A DNA stretch of 50,106 nucleotides from an uncultured Flavobacterium sp. (GTDB lineage Bacteria; Bacteroidota; Bacteroidia; Flavobacteriales; Flavobacteriaceae), in assembly GCF_937967675.1 (NCBI RefSeq), contig NZ_CALBSN010000135.1:1-50106 (forward strand). The letters run 5' to 3'. A model generated the notes under the pieces. It did no database searches. It saw only the letters and a list, made by a program, of their open reading frames with translations, and was not told the DNA's origin. Shown here piece by piece: positions 31,995 through 41,392 of this stretch. Both the position numbers and the translations under genes were made by a program. Position 1 is the first letter of the stretch. Every line of letters starts with the position of its first letter.

Positions 31995-33938
31995 TTATTC
32001 TGAAACAGTATTATCTATTGAAATTTCAGGAGTTATATTGGATTCTTTATCAAAAGGTCTTTTTCCGAATATATTTTCTAAATCATCTTTAAAAATTACC
32101 TCTTTTTCAATAAGAATATCAGCTAATTGGACTAATTTTTCTTTATTGGTTTCTAAAAGATGAATCGCTCTGTTATACTGTTCTTCAATCAATTTCGAAA
32201 TTTCAGTATCGATAACTTTTGCTGTTTCTTCAGAATATGGTTTCGAAAAATTATAGTCAGATTGTCCTGTTGAATCGTAATAAGTGATGTTTCCAAGCTT
32301 ATCATTCAATCCATAAATCGTTACCATCGCTCTTGCTTGACGTGTAACTTTCTCTAAATCGCTTAAAGCTCCGGTTGAAATTTTATTAAAAATTACTTTC
32401 TCAGCAGCACGGCCACCCATAGTAGCACACATTTCGTCTAACATTTGTTCTGGGCGTACAATCAGTCTTTCTTCAGGTAAATACCAAGCAGCACCTAAAC
32501 TTTGTCCACGAGGAACAATTGTTACTTTTACTAATGGTGCAGCGTGTTCTAACATCCAACTTACAGTTGCGTGACCTGCTTCGTGAATTGCGATAGCGCG
32601 TTTTTCATCAGGAGTTACTATTTTGTTTTTCTTTTCTAAACCTCCTACAATTCTATCTACAGCATCTAAGAAGTCTTGTTTGTCTACCGCTTTTTTGTCT
32701 TTACGAGCTGCAATTAATGCTGCTTCGTTACAAACATTCGCAATATCAGCACCTGAGAATCCTGGAGTTTGTTTTGCTAAAAATTCGGTATCTAATTCCT
32801 CTGATTTTTTCAAAGGTTTTAAATGTACTTCAAAAATTTCTTTACGTTCTCTAATGTCTGGTAAATCCACGTAGATTTGTCTGTCAAAACGACCGGCACG
32901 TAATAATGCTTTGTCTAAAACATCGGCACGGTTGGTGGCAGCTAAAACAATTACGTTTGAATTGGTTCCAAAACCATCCATTTCTGTTAATAACTGATTT
33001 AAAGTGTTTTCTCTTTCATCATTAGCGCCTGTCATGTTGTTTTTTCCACGTGCTCTACCTACAGCGTCAATTTCGTCAATGAAAATGATAGAAGGCGATT
33101 TTTCTTTCGCTTGTTTGAATAAATCTCTAACACGAGAAGCTCCAACTCCTACAAACATCTCCACAAAATCAGAACCTGACAACGAGAAGAAAGGTACTTT
33201 AGCTTCACCAGCAACGGCTTTAGCTAACAAGGTTTTTCCTGTTCCTGGAGGACCAACTAGTAAAGCTCCTTTTGGAATTTTTCCTCCAATAGAAGTATAT
33301 TTTTCAGGATTTTTTAAGAATTCAACAATTTCTTGAATTTCTTCTTTTGCTCCTTCTAATCCAGCAACGTTTTCAAATGTTACTCTTGTATCATTTTTTT
33401 CGTCAAATAATTTAGCTTTTGATTTTCCAATACTAAAGATTTGACCTCCGCCACCGCCAGATCCACCTGACATTCTTCGCATCATGAAAATCCATATCGC
33501 AACCAAAATAAGAATTGGTAAAAGCATTGAAATAAGCTCACCCCACATACTTTCAGGCTCCTTTTCATACTCTACAAGTTTTCCTTCGTTTGAAGCTTTT
33601 TGTAAGTTTTCTTGAAATGTTTTTAAATCCCCAATTTCAAAGAAATAATGAGGTCCTTTCGTATTTAATTTACCAAGAACATCATTTTTAACTTTGTCAT
33701 GTGTTTTGTCTGTTAAAGCTGTTTTTTTTAAAAAAACGGTAGCTTTTGTATTAGTAAAAACAACCTTTTCAACCTGATTTTTATCTAAAAATTGGTAAAA
33801 TTTTGATAAAGTAGTAGGTGCAGGATTACTTAAATCTAATCCTTGTGTAAACAAACTTATAGTAAAAAAAATTATCAAGACAAGTACAATACTCATCCAT
33901 GGACTAAACTTAAAGCCAGAATTATTATTTTGTGCCAT
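31995..33938 (-). CDS. ftsH: ATP-dependent zinc metalloprotease FtsH
   Basis: A hexameric AAA+ protease of the inner membrane that degrades misfolded membrane proteins and regulatory targets. The 647-residue protein has a first helix at 14-32, a periplasmic region (about 33-133), a second helix (135-153), then a glycine-rich linker, Walker A GPPGTGKT (229-236), Walker B IIFIDEID (284-291), the second-region-of-homology (NRADVLDKALLRAGRFDRQ, 336-354), and the zinc site HEAGH (452-456). Length and order are typical. It follows rsfS by seven bases, as in other flavobacteria, and the terminator lies at 31931-31967. Confidence 0.95.
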   Translation of the reverse strand: MAQNNNSGFKFSPWMSIVLVLIIFFTISLFTQGLDLSNPAPTTLSKFYQFLDKNQVEKVVFTNTKATVFLKKTALTDKTHDKVKNDVLGKLNTKGPHYFFEIGDLKTFQENLQKASNEGKLVEYEKEPESMWGELISMLLPILILVAIWIFMMRRMSGGSGGGGGQIFSIGKSKAKLFDEKNDTRVTFENVAGLEGAKEEIQEIVEFLKNPEKYTSIGGKIPKGALLVGPPGTGKTLLAKAVAGEAKVPFFSLSGSDFVEMFVGVGASRVRDLFKQAKEKSPSIIFIDEIDAVGRARGKNNMTGANDERENTLNQLLTEMDGFGTNSNVIVLAATNRADVLDKALLRAGRFDRQIYVDLPDIRERKEIFEVHLKPLKKSEELDTEFLAKQTPGFSGADIANVCNEAALIAARKDKKAVDKQDFLDAVDRIVGGLEKKNKIVTPDEKRAIAIHEAGHATVSWMLEHAAPLVKVTIVPRGQSLGAAWYLPEERLIVRPEQMLDEMCATMGGRAAEKVIFNKISTGALSDLEKVTRQARAMVTIYGLNDKLGNITYYDSTGQSDYNFSKPYSEETAKVIDTEISKLIEEQYNRAIHLLETNKEKLVQLADILIEKEVIFKDDLENIFGKRPFDKESNITPEISIDNTVSE

Positions 33939-33945
33939 AAAATTT

Positions 33946-34317
33946 TTAGTAATTAGTGTCTATAGTTGTAATTTTTGCATCACCCCATAAACTTTCAATA
34001 TTGTAGTATTCTCTAATGTGTTTTTGAAAAACATGAACAACGATACTTACATAATCCATAAGTACCCATTCGCCATTTTGTTCTCCTTCAACATGCCATG
34101 GTTTTTCTTTTAATTCTTTTGAAACCACTTTTTGAATAGAGCCAATGATGGCATTAACTTGTGTATTTGAATTACCGTTACAGATTACGAAATAATCACA
34201 AACCGTGTTTTCTATTTCCCTTAAATCAAGGATATTAATATCATTTCCCTTTACGTCTTCAATTCCTTTGATGATAAGTGCTAATAAATCATCATTATTC
34301 GTATTTTTTTTCGTCAT
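33946..34317 (-). CDS. rsfS: ribosome silencing factor
   Basis: Binds ribosomal protein uL14 on the large subunit and prevents subunit joining during starvation. The 123-residue length and the iojap/RsfS sequence are typical: DINILDLREIENTVCDYFVICNGNSNTQ (about 25-52), KPWHVEGEQNGEWVLMDY (about 73-90) and VVHVFQKHIREYYNIESLWGDA (about 93-114). It stands seven bases before ftsH in one operon and has a -7 box at 34338-34345. It is transcribed away from birA. Confidence 0.93.
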   Translation of the reverse strand: MTKKNTNNDDLLALIIKGIEDVKGNDINILDLREIENTVCDYFVICNGNSNTQVNAIIGSIQKVVSKELKEKPWHVEGEQNGEWVLMDYVSIVVHVFQKHIREYYNIESLWGDAKITTIDTNY

Positions 34318-34337
34318 GTAATATTTATCATTTTATG

Positions 34338-34345
34338 CAAAGGTA
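34338..34345 (-). promoter_or_regulatory. -7 promoter box of the rsfS-ftsH operon
   Basis: TACCTTTG on the minus strand is a full match to TAnnTTTG, 20 bases before the rsfS start codon. No TTG at -33 is visible. Confidence 0.5.
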
Positions 34346-34402
34346 TCATTTTTTGTGATTATTTTTGAACCTTAACATAAGATTAAATTTTGTTATTAAA
34401 AT

Positions 34403-35134
34403 ATGAGAATAATCAAACTCGATGCCATAGATTCAACCAACCATTTTTTAAAAGCGCTTTCGGTTCAAGAAAGTTGTGAAAATTTCACTGTTGTTAGTAC
34501 TGAATCTCAAACAGAAGGAAAAGGACAAAGAGGGTCAGGTTGGGTTTCTGAATCAGGTAAAAACCTTACTTTTAGTGTTTTATATAGTCAGAAAGTAGAT
34601 GGAATTACGAGTTTGTTTACTTTGAATATTATGGTAGCTTTGAGTGTTGTTGAAGCTTTAAAATCAGTTAGTAATTTAAATTTTGTCATCAAATGGCCAA
34701 ACGACATTTTGGCAGAAAACAAGAAAATTGGTGGCATTTTAATCGAAAATACATTCAAAAATTCAAACGAAGTGCAATCGATAATCGGAATTGGTTTAAA
34801 TGTGAATCAATCGAAATTTGAGAATTTACCTCAAGCTTCGTCTTTATTTTTGCTAGAAAATAAAACTTTCGACAGAGAAATATTGCTAATTTCTATTGTA
34901 AATCAGTTGGAATACAATCTAAAACAATTGCCTATTTTAGGAGAAACTCATTTTTGGGATGCATACCATAAAATTTTGTTTAAGAAAAATGTGGTTTCAG
35001 CTTTTGAATCGGTTGCAGGAAATCGCTTTGTTGGTAAAATTCAGGAAGTTACACGAGATGGGAAATTAGCGGTAATGATGGAAGATGATTCCATTCATTT
35101 TTTTGATGTTAAAGAAGTGAAAATGTTGTACTAA
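34403..35134 (+). CDS. birA: biotin--[acetyl-CoA-carboxylase] ligase
   Basis: Attaches biotin to the carrier protein of acetyl-CoA carboxylase, using ATP. The 243-residue protein contains the catalytic loop QTEGKGQRGSGW (about 36-47), which holds the biotinyl-AMP intermediate, the KWPNDILAENKKIGGIL segment (about 98-114), and a C-terminal SH3-like domain (VGKIQEVTRDGKLAVMMEDD). It has no N-terminal helix-turn-helix, so it is the enzyme-only form and not the E. coli bifunctional repressor. It is divergent from rsfS and about 106 bases upstream of ccsBA, with no terminator between. Confidence 0.9.
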   Translation: MRIIKLDAIDSTNHFLKALSVQESCENFTVVSTESQTEGKGQRGSGWVSESGKNLTFSVLYSQKVDGITSLFTLNIMVALSVVEALKSVSNLNFVIKWPNDILAENKKIGGILIENTFKNSNEVQSIIGIGLNVNQSKFENLPQASSLFLLENKTFDREILLISIVNQLEYNLKQLPILGETHFWDAYHKILFKKNVVSAFESVAGNRFVGKIQEVTRDGKLAVMMEDDSIHFFDVKEVKMLY

Positions 35135-35198
35135 AATAAGAACGTTATAAATTCCTCAAACCTTTGTTAAACTTAGCGGAAAAGTTTTTGTTTTTGAG

Positions 35199-35206
35199 TA
35201 CATTTG
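35199..35206 (+). promoter_or_regulatory. -7 promoter box of ccsBA
   Basis: TACATTTG fits TAnnTTTG, 34 bases before the start codon; no TTG has the right distance. Confidence 0.4.
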
Positions 35207-35240
35207 TGCCAATTTAAAAAAACGTATTCCTATATATCTC

Positions 35241-38200
35241 ATGGAGAAAAAAATACTATCCCTGTTATCTTCCACACGCTTAATGGCTGTTTTGTTTATT
35301 CTTTTTGCTGTTGCCATGGCTGCTGGAACTTTTATTGAAGATGCTTATAATACTGATACAGCTCGAGTTATTGTTTATAATGCCGTTTGGTTTGAAGTAA
35401 TTATGGTGTTTTTTGTTATTAATTTTTTAGGTAACATCAAGCGTTATCAATTACACAAAAAAGAAAATTGGGCGACTTTAATTTTGCACCTTTCTTTTAT
35501 TCTAATTATAGTTGGAGCTTTTGTTACTCGTTATATCAGTTATGAAGGAATGATGCCAATCAGAGAAGGCGAATCGGCCAATATGATTTATTCCGATAAA
35601 CCTTATCTAACGGTTTTGGTTGATGGAAATCACGAAGGACAAATGCGTCGTAAAACTTTTGAAAAAGGATTGTATTTGGCGCCAGAAGTTAAAGACGACG
35701 CTTTTTTGAATGCTTTTGCAAGTAACGATTTCTCAATGAGTGGTGAATTCAGTGGAATTCCATTTGAAGTGGAACATCAAGAATTTGTTATGAACGCCAC
35801 CGAAACGGTTCTAGCTTCTGAAACTGGTCAATTGATGATTAAAATGGTTGAGTCGAGTGGAGGAACACGTCATGAACATTACTTAAAAGAAGGTGAAGTT
35901 CAAAACTTACACAACGTGCTTTTTGCTTTCAATAAATATACAGAAGGTGCAATTAACATTACTAAAATTGCTGAAGCCTACACGATTCAAACACCTTTTG
36001 AAGGAGATTTTATGCGAATGGCAGATAAATTACAAGGTAAAGTGGTAAAAGATTCTGTGCAACCTTTAATGTTACGTTCGTTGTATAATATTGGTGGAGC
36101 TCAATTTGTATTTCCAGAACCAGCAATCAAAGGAGAATTGACTTTCAAATCGAATAATGATTTCAAAGACAAACAAACCGATGATGCCTTAAAAGTAAAA
36201 ATTAAAACACAAGGTAAAGAAGAAATCTTAACTTTAGTTGGTTCAAAAGGAAAGCAAGGAGTTCCACAAACGGTTAAGATTGGTGATTTAGAATTTACAC
36301 TTTTCTTTGGAAGTAAAATTTACAATACGCCTTTCACAGTGAAACTTGACGATTTCATTGCGGATAAATATCCTGGAACAGAAAAAAGTTATTCGGCTTT
36401 CAAAAGTAAAATTGAAGTGGCGGATACTGAACAAGGAAAAACATTTAATGATAGTGTTTTCATGAATCATATTTTAGATTATAGAGGATTTAGATTCTTC
36501 CAAGCCGGATTTGATCCAGACGAAAAAGGAACACAATTATCGGTTAGTCACGATTTCTGGGGAACTTGGATTACTTACATTGGTTATTTCTTGTTGTATT
36601 TTGGTTTGATGGCGATATTATTTACGAAAAATAGTCGTTTTTCAAGTTTGAAAGAGAAATTAGAAAAAGTAAAAGCTAAAAAAGCAGGTTTATTGAGCGT
36701 GTTTTTGATTTTATTTTCTTCATTAACTTTTGCACAACAACACAATCACCAACCTAGTAAAGAAGAAATTCTGAAGTTGTTAAAGAAATACGAAGTTTCA
36801 GCTGAACATGCGAATGAATTTGGAAAAATCGTAATTCAAGATGGTGGTCGTATGAAACCTATCAATACGTTTTCATCGGAATTACTTCGTAAAGTATCTA
36901 AAAGTGATACGTATGAAGACATGAATTCCGATCAAGCGTTTTTATCGATGACGCAATATCCTCAGTATTGGTATTCGTTGCCAATCATCTATTTAAAAAG
37001 AGGAAATGACAGTATTCGTAAGTTAATAGGAGTTGAAAAAGAGGCAAAATATGCGCCACTAATCTCATTTTTTGATGAATCAGGGAATTATAAATTAGCT
37101 CAATTTTTAGAAACTGCCTACAAAGAGCCGGTTCCAAACCAATTCCAAAAAGATTTTATTGAAGCAGATAAAAAAGTAAACCTTTTGTATTCGGCTTTAA
37201 GTGGACAAATTTTAAAAGTGTTCCCAATTCCAGGTGATAAATCAAATAAATGGGTTTCATTTTTAGAAACAAATGAACCAACAGGAACCGCTTTAGATTC
37301 GATTAAAAACGTAATACCATTTTATTTAAATGCCTTAGATAAAGCATCTCAAAGCAAAAATTACGAATTGCCAAATAGCCTTTTAAAAGGATTAACCGAA
37401 TACCAAAAGAAATACGGAAAAGCCGTAATGCTTTCAGAAAGTAAAATCAACTCCGAAATCATGTACAATAAGTATGATATTTTCAAGAGATTATATTATA
37501 TGTATATGTTAGCTGGTGTTTTAATGTTAGCTTTCTGTATTGTTCAAATTTTTAAAAATTCCAAAGCCATCCGAACGATTATCAATGTTTTTCATGGATT
37601 AATAGGATTGTTTTTCATTTTGCATTTAGCAGGTTTAATTGTAAGATGGTACATTTCAGGTCACGCGCCTTGGAGTGATGCGTATGAAAGTATGATTTAT
37701 GTGGGTTGGGCAACGATGTTCTTTGGATTAGCTTTCGGGAAAGATTCGAAACTTACGGTAGCTTCAACTGCTTTTGTAACTTCAATGATTTTGATGATTG
37801 CACATTGGAATTGGATGGATCCTTCAATTGGAAACTTACAACCGGTTTTAAATTCGTATTGGTTAATGATTCACGTTGCAGTAATCGTAGCGAGTTACGG
37901 ACCATTTACTTTAGCGATGGTTTTAGGTTTAGTTTCGTTATTCTTGATGATTTTCACAAACGAAAAGAACAAAGAAAGAATGAAATTAAGCATCGACGAA
38001 ATTACGTATATCAATGAAATGGCATTAACTGTAGGTTTAGTCATGTTAACCATAGGAAACTTCCTTGGCGGACAATGGGCTAACGAAAGTTGGGGACGTT
38101 ATTGGGGTTGGGACCCAAAAGAAACTTGGGCTTTAATCAGTATTATGGTGTATGCTTTTGTAATTCACGCGCGTTTTGTACCAGCATTGAGAGGAAGATG

Positions 38201-38399
38201 GATTTATAACGTAATGAGCGTTTTAGCTTTCGCTTCAATTTTAATGACGTATTTTGGAGTAAACTTCCACTTGAGTGGTTTACACAGTTATGCTTCTGGA
38301 GAAAAACAAAATGTTACGTATTACTTTGTGATTTTAGCAATTGTCTTATTAATATCGGCAATAGCTTACTTTCCGTATAAGAAATATTATAAAAAATAA
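35241..38399 (+). CDS. ccsA: fused cytochrome c biogenesis protein CcsBA (system II)
   Basis: Transports heme across the inner membrane and joins it to apocytochrome c. The 1052-residue protein fuses a CcsB/ResB part (helices at about 14-32, 48-66 and 76-94, then a periplasmic domain to about residue 440 and a helix at about 440-460) to a CcsA/ResC part in the C-terminal third. The heme-handling tryptophan-rich signature WGRYWGWDPKETWAL is at about 950-964, with conserved histidines in the preceding and following helices. A polar insert of about 280 residues separates the two parts. Its single-gene unit ends at a hairpin at 38406-38432. Confidence 0.9.
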   Translation: MEKKILSLLSSTRLMAVLFILFAVAMAAGTFIEDAYNTDTARVIVYNAVWFEVIMVFFVINFLGNIKRYQLHKKENWATLILHLSFILIIVGAFVTRYISYEGMMPIREGESANMIYSDKPYLTVLVDGNHEGQMRRKTFEKGLYLAPEVKDDAFLNAFASNDFSMSGEFSGIPFEVEHQEFVMNATETVLASETGQLMIKMVESSGGTRHEHYLKEGEVQNLHNVLFAFNKYTEGAINITKIAEAYTIQTPFEGDFMRMADKLQGKVVKDSVQPLMLRSLYNIGGAQFVFPEPAIKGELTFKSNNDFKDKQTDDALKVKIKTQGKEEILTLVGSKGKQGVPQTVKIGDLEFTLFFGSKIYNTPFTVKLDDFIADKYPGTEKSYSAFKSKIEVADTEQGKTFNDSVFMNHILDYRGFRFFQAGFDPDEKGTQLSVSHDFWGTWITYIGYFLLYFGLMAILFTKNSRFSSLKEKLEKVKAKKAGLLSVFLILFSSLTFAQQHNHQPSKEEILKLLKKYEVSAEHANEFGKIVIQDGGRMKPINTFSSELLRKVSKSDTYEDMNSDQAFLSMTQYPQYWYSLPIIYLKRGNDSIRKLIGVEKEAKYAPLISFFDESGNYKLAQFLETAYKEPVPNQFQKDFIEADKKVNLLYSALSGQILKVFPIPGDKSNKWVSFLETNEPTGTALDSIKNVIPFYLNALDKASQSKNYELPNSLLKGLTEYQKKYGKAVMLSESKINSEIMYNKYDIFKRLYYMYMLAGVLMLAFCIVQIFKNSKAIRTIINVFHGLIGLFFILHLAGLIVRWYISGHAPWSDAYESMIYVGWATMFFGLAFGKDSKLTVASTAFVTSMILMIAHWNWMDPSIGNLQPVLNSYWLMIHVAVIVASYGPFTLAMVLGLVSLFLMIFTNEKNKERMKLSIDEITYINEMALTVGLVMLTIGNFLGGQWANESWGRYWGWDPKETWALISIMVYAFVIHARFVPALRGRWIYNVMSVLAFASILMTYFGVNFHLSGLHSYASGEKQNVTYYFVILAIVLLISAIAYFPYKKYYKK

Positions 38400-38405
38400 G
38401 AATTT

Positions 38406-38432
38406 GGTCGCTAATAAGCGGCCATTTTTTTT
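38406..38432 (+). terminator. terminator of ccsBA
   Basis: GGTCGCT pairs with AGCGGCC (one G-U pair) around AATA, followed by eight T. Confidence 0.75.
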
Positions 38433-38467
38433 AAGAAATGTTTATCAAAAATTGCGTTTTAATATCC

Positions 38468-38475
38468 TAACTTTG
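38468..38475 (+). promoter_or_regulatory. -7 promoter box of the glutathione peroxidase gene
   Basis: TAACTTTG fits TAnnTTTG, 14 bases before the start codon. The nearest TTG (38452-38454) is only 13 bases away. Confidence 0.4.
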
Positions 38476-38489
38476 AAATAAAAAAAAAG

Positions 38490-39083
38490 ATGAAGAAATT
38501 AGTAACCTTGTTTTCAGTAGCAGCATTGATTTTTAGTTGTCAAAATCAGGCACAAAAAAAGCAAACAGCTACTCCAACAGCAACCACAACACCTATGGCA
38601 AAAGAAACGATTTATCAATTTAAAGTAGAAGATTTAAGTGGCGATACTTTTGATTTTTCAACCTTAAAAGGAAAGAAAATCTTAGTAGTTAATACCGCTT
38701 CGGAATGTGGTTTAACACCGCAATACGAACAATTACAAGCCATTTACGAGAAATACAAAGACAAAAACTTCGTAATTGTTGGTTTTCCAGCCAATAATTT
38801 TGGAGCGCAAGAGCCAGGAACCAACCAACAAATCGCTACTTTCTGCCAACAAAATTATGGTGTTTCGTTTCCAATGATGGCTAAAATTTCGGTAAAAGGT
38901 GGCGATATGCATCCTGTGTATCAATTCCTAACACAGAAAGCTAAAAATGGATTACAGGACAGTGAAGTAGAATGGAACTTCCAAAAATACTTAATTAATG
39001 AAAACGGTGAATTAGCAAAAGTAGTGTCACCAAGAACATTACCTACAGATGCTGAAATCGTAAATTGGATTGAAGGGAAATAA
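38490..39083 (+). CDS. glutathione peroxidase-family thiol peroxidase, lipoprotein
   Basis: Reduces hydroperoxides. The 197-residue protein has a lipoprotein signal with LIFSC (Cys17) and a Thr/Ala-rich linker (about 24-37). The fold follows: catalytic Cys73 in NTASECGLTPQY (where mammalian enzymes have selenocysteine), Gln107 in FGAQEPG, and WNF near 161-163 complete the catalytic set. C119 (ATFCQQN) stands where the resolving cysteine of thioredoxin-dependent members lies, so it probably uses thioredoxin-like donors and not glutathione. The enzyme should face outside the cytoplasm. Single gene. Confidence 0.88.
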   Translation: MKKLVTLFSVAALIFSCQNQAQKKQTATPTATTTPMAKETIYQFKVEDLSGDTFDFSTLKGKKILVVNTASECGLTPQYEQLQAIYEKYKDKNFVIVGFPANNFGAQEPGTNQQIATFCQQNYGVSFPMMAKISVKGGDMHPVYQFLTQKAKNGLQDSEVEWNFQKYLINENGELAKVVSPRTLPTDAEIVNWIEGK

Positions 39084-39153
39084 TATAGTATTCAGTGTTC
39101 AGTAGCAGTGTTCAGTATTTGCTGACTGCGACTGAGAACTGCGACTAATAATT
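39084..39153. repeat. CAGTCGCAGT-type intergenic repeat
   Basis: GTGTTCAGTAGCAGT (39095-39109) is nearly identical to 9122-9136, and ACTGCGACTG (39125-39134) is identical to 9209-9218. It fills the whole space between the peroxidase and GNAT stops. Confidence 0.6.
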
Positions 39154-39648
39154 TTAAAGCATTTTCTGAACAATAACCGAATGCAACCATTTATTAAACT
39201 TAAAGCCTGATTCTTTAATAAAACCAACTTCTTCGAAACCGAACTTTTTATGAAAATCGATGCTGTTTGTGTTTTCAGAATCGATAACGCCAATCATCGT
39301 GTGAAGGTTTTGTTGTTTGGCTTTTTCAATTAATTCGGTCAATAATAATTTCCCGATACCTTTTCCAATAACATTCTTATTCGCATAAACGGAATGTTCT
39401 ACTGTGAATTTATACGCTTCTCTGAAACGAAATTCACTATAATAACCGAAGCCTATGACTTCATTATTCATTTCGGCAACAATTACAGGGAAGCCTTTCT
39501 GAATTTTTTCTTCAAAAATAGCTTCTTGTGTAGTTAAAGTTCGAATGTTGTAATCGTACAAAGCAGTCGAATTCAAAATAGCATCGTTAATGATGTCTAA
39601 AATGGCTGGGCAATCTTGATTTTGATAGTCTCTAATTTTTATCTCCAT
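39154..39648 (-). CDS. GNAT family N-acetyltransferase
   Basis: A 164-residue acetyltransferase. The acetyl-CoA-binding motif A is visible as VIGKGIGKLLLTELIEKAKQ (about 93-112), with the R/Q-x-x-G-x-G/A pattern in KNVIGKGIGKLL. The overall sequence (IRDYQNQDCPAILDIINDAILNSTA) resembles the phosphinothricin/methionine-sulfone N-acetyltransferase group (YncA/MnaT-like). The acceptor amine is unknown. The 3' end meets the intergenic repeat at 39084-39153; the start is about 75 bases from menD in a divergent arrangement. Confidence 0.85.
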   Translation of the reverse strand: MEIKIRDYQNQDCPAILDIINDAILNSTALYDYNIRTLTTQEAIFEEKIQKGFPVIVAEMNNEVIGFGYYSEFRFREAYKFTVEHSVYANKNVIGKGIGKLLLTELIEKAKQQNLHTMIGVIDSENTNSIDFHKKFGFEEVGFIKESGFKFNKWLHSVIVQKML

Positions 39649-39697
39649 TTGGCAAAGAAATTACGTAGTAAAAGTACTAAAAACCTTTTCAACTTCG

Positions 39698-39705
39698 TAA
39701 CTTTG
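39698..39705 (+). promoter_or_regulatory. -7 promoter box of menD
   Basis: TAACTTTG fits TAnnTTTG, 20 bases before the start codon; no TTG at -33 is visible. Confidence 0.45.
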
Positions 39706-39725
39706 TAGTCCAGTTATTTTTTAAA

Positions 39726-41378
39726 ATGATGTATCCAAAAATTCCTTTAGCGCAAAGCATTATCGAAATTTGCCAACAAAAAGGAGTCCAACATATCGTA
39801 ATTTCACCAGGTTCGCGCAATGCTCCTTTGACGATTGGATTTACTAACAATCCGTATTTCAAATGTTACAGTATTGCTGACGAGCGTTGTGCTGCATTTT
39901 TTGCTTTGGGAATTGCCCAACAAACTCAGAAACCTGTTGCTGTTGTTTGTACTTCGGGTTCCGCAGTTTTGAATTATTATCCTGCGGTGGCAGAGGCATT
40001 TTATAGCCAAATTCCGTTGATAGTTATTTCAGCCGATAGACCACAAAACAAAATTGATATTGGTGACGGACAAACCATTCGTCAGGAAAATGTTTTTGCG
40101 AATCACAGTTTATACAATGCCAATTTAAGAGAAGCTATTTCAGTTGAAAATGACAATCTTATTCAAATGGCTTTGCATGTTGCGGTTACCCAAAAAGGAC
40201 CAGTTCACATCAACGCACCTTTTGAAGAACCTTTGTACGAAACCGTTTCTGAATTGCAAGTACAACCAGAAATTATAGATTTTAATACCAAAATTAAGTC
40301 TTTTTCATTAGGAAATTCAACTATAGAAACTTGGGACAAAGCCACTAAGAAATTGATTTTAGTAGGAGAGTTGTTTCCAAATTCAGTAGAGCAAAAATAT
40401 TTGGATGTTTTAGCGAATGATCCAAGTGTTGTGGTGTTAACCGAAAAAACATCTAATTTACATCACCTAACATTCATTGATCAGATTGATACTTTGATTA
40501 CACCTTTCACGGATGAAGATTTTAAATATTTTCAACCTGAAATTCTTTTGACTTTTGGTGGAATGGTAGTTTCGAAACGTATTAAAGCGTTTTTACGAAA
40601 GTACAAACCAGCACATCATTGGCATGTGGATGAGTTAAGAGCTTATGATACTTTTGGAGCGCTTACCAATCATTTTGAAACTAAAATTAATATTTTTTTG
40701 AGTAAGTTATTGATGGAGAATACTATTCAAAGTTCTTATAAATCAAGTATTGCTTCAATTTGGAAAGATAGAGTAGCGAAACATAAAGAATATAATGCAA
40801 AAATTCCGTTTTCAGATTTTAAAGTGTTCGATTTTATTTGTCAAAATCTGCCAAAGAATATTCAGTTGCAAGTTAGTAATAGTTCGGCCATACGTTATTT
40901 GCAATTGTTTGATTTAGAAAAAAGCATACAAGTATTTTGTAATCGTGGTACAAGTGGAATTGATGGTAGTACTTCAACAGCTATTGGAGCTGCATCTGCG
41001 ACAAATTTACCAACGATTTTGATTACAGGCGATATTAGTTTTTTATACGACAGTAATGCTTTATGGAACAATTACATTCCCAAAAACTTCAAGATTATTT
41101 TGTTGAACAACAGTGGTGGTGGTATTTTTAGAATTCTACCTGGTCATCAAGAAACGGAAACGTTCAATACGTATTTTGAAACGTCTCATCAATTAAATGC
41201 TTCTCATTTAGCCAAAATGTATAATTTAGAGTATTTTGAAGCGAATGATCAACTTTCATTAGAAGAACAATGTAAAGTATTCTTAAACCAAAATGAAAAA
41301 CCAAGTATTCTAGAAATTTTTACACCTGAAAAAGAGAATGATGGGATTTTGTTGGGTTTTTTTAGAAGTTTGAAATAG
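39726..41378 (+). CDS. menD: MenD, SEPHCHC synthase (menaquinone biosynthesis)
   Basis: Adds the succinic semialdehyde unit of 2-oxoglutarate to isochorismate, using thiamine diphosphate and Mg2+. The 550-residue protein has the ThDP fold order: an N-terminal PYR domain with VISPGSRNAPLTIGF (about 24-38) and VCTSGSAVLNYYPAVAEAF, a middle domain, and the C-terminal PP domain with the metal-binding GDISFLYDSNALWNNY near residue 436-451. Menaquinone is the usual respiratory quinone of flavobacteria and the likely acceptor for the NDH-2 encoded at 7817. Two adjacent ATG codons (39726 and 39729) leave the exact start open. It is the only menaquinone-synthesis gene in the window. Confidence 0.94.
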   Translation: MMYPKIPLAQSIIEICQQKGVQHIVISPGSRNAPLTIGFTNNPYFKCYSIADERCAAFFALGIAQQTQKPVAVVCTSGSAVLNYYPAVAEAFYSQIPLIVISADRPQNKIDIGDGQTIRQENVFANHSLYNANLREAISVENDNLIQMALHVAVTQKGPVHINAPFEEPLYETVSELQVQPEIIDFNTKIKSFSLGNSTIETWDKATKKLILVGELFPNSVEQKYLDVLANDPSVVVLTEKTSNLHHLTFIDQIDTLITPFTDEDFKYFQPEILLTFGGMVVSKRIKAFLRKYKPAHHWHVDELRAYDTFGALTNHFETKINIFLSKLLMENTIQSSYKSSIASIWKDRVAKHKEYNAKIPFSDFKVFDFICQNLPKNIQLQVSNSSAIRYLQLFDLEKSIQVFCNRGTSGIDGSTSTAIGAASATNLPTILITGDISFLYDSNALWNNYIPKNFKIILLNNSGGGIFRILPGHQETETFNTYFETSHQLNASHLAKMYNLEYFEANDQLSLEEQCKVFLNQNEKPSILEIFTPEKENDGILLGFFRSLK

Positions 41379-41392
41379 TATTTGGGTTTATT

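Noticed and set aside
33004..33336. Long frames opposite ftsH, and similar frames opposite uvrB, icmF, glnN and menD
   Set aside because: They are antisense shadows of clear, full-length conserved genes and show no domain of their own.
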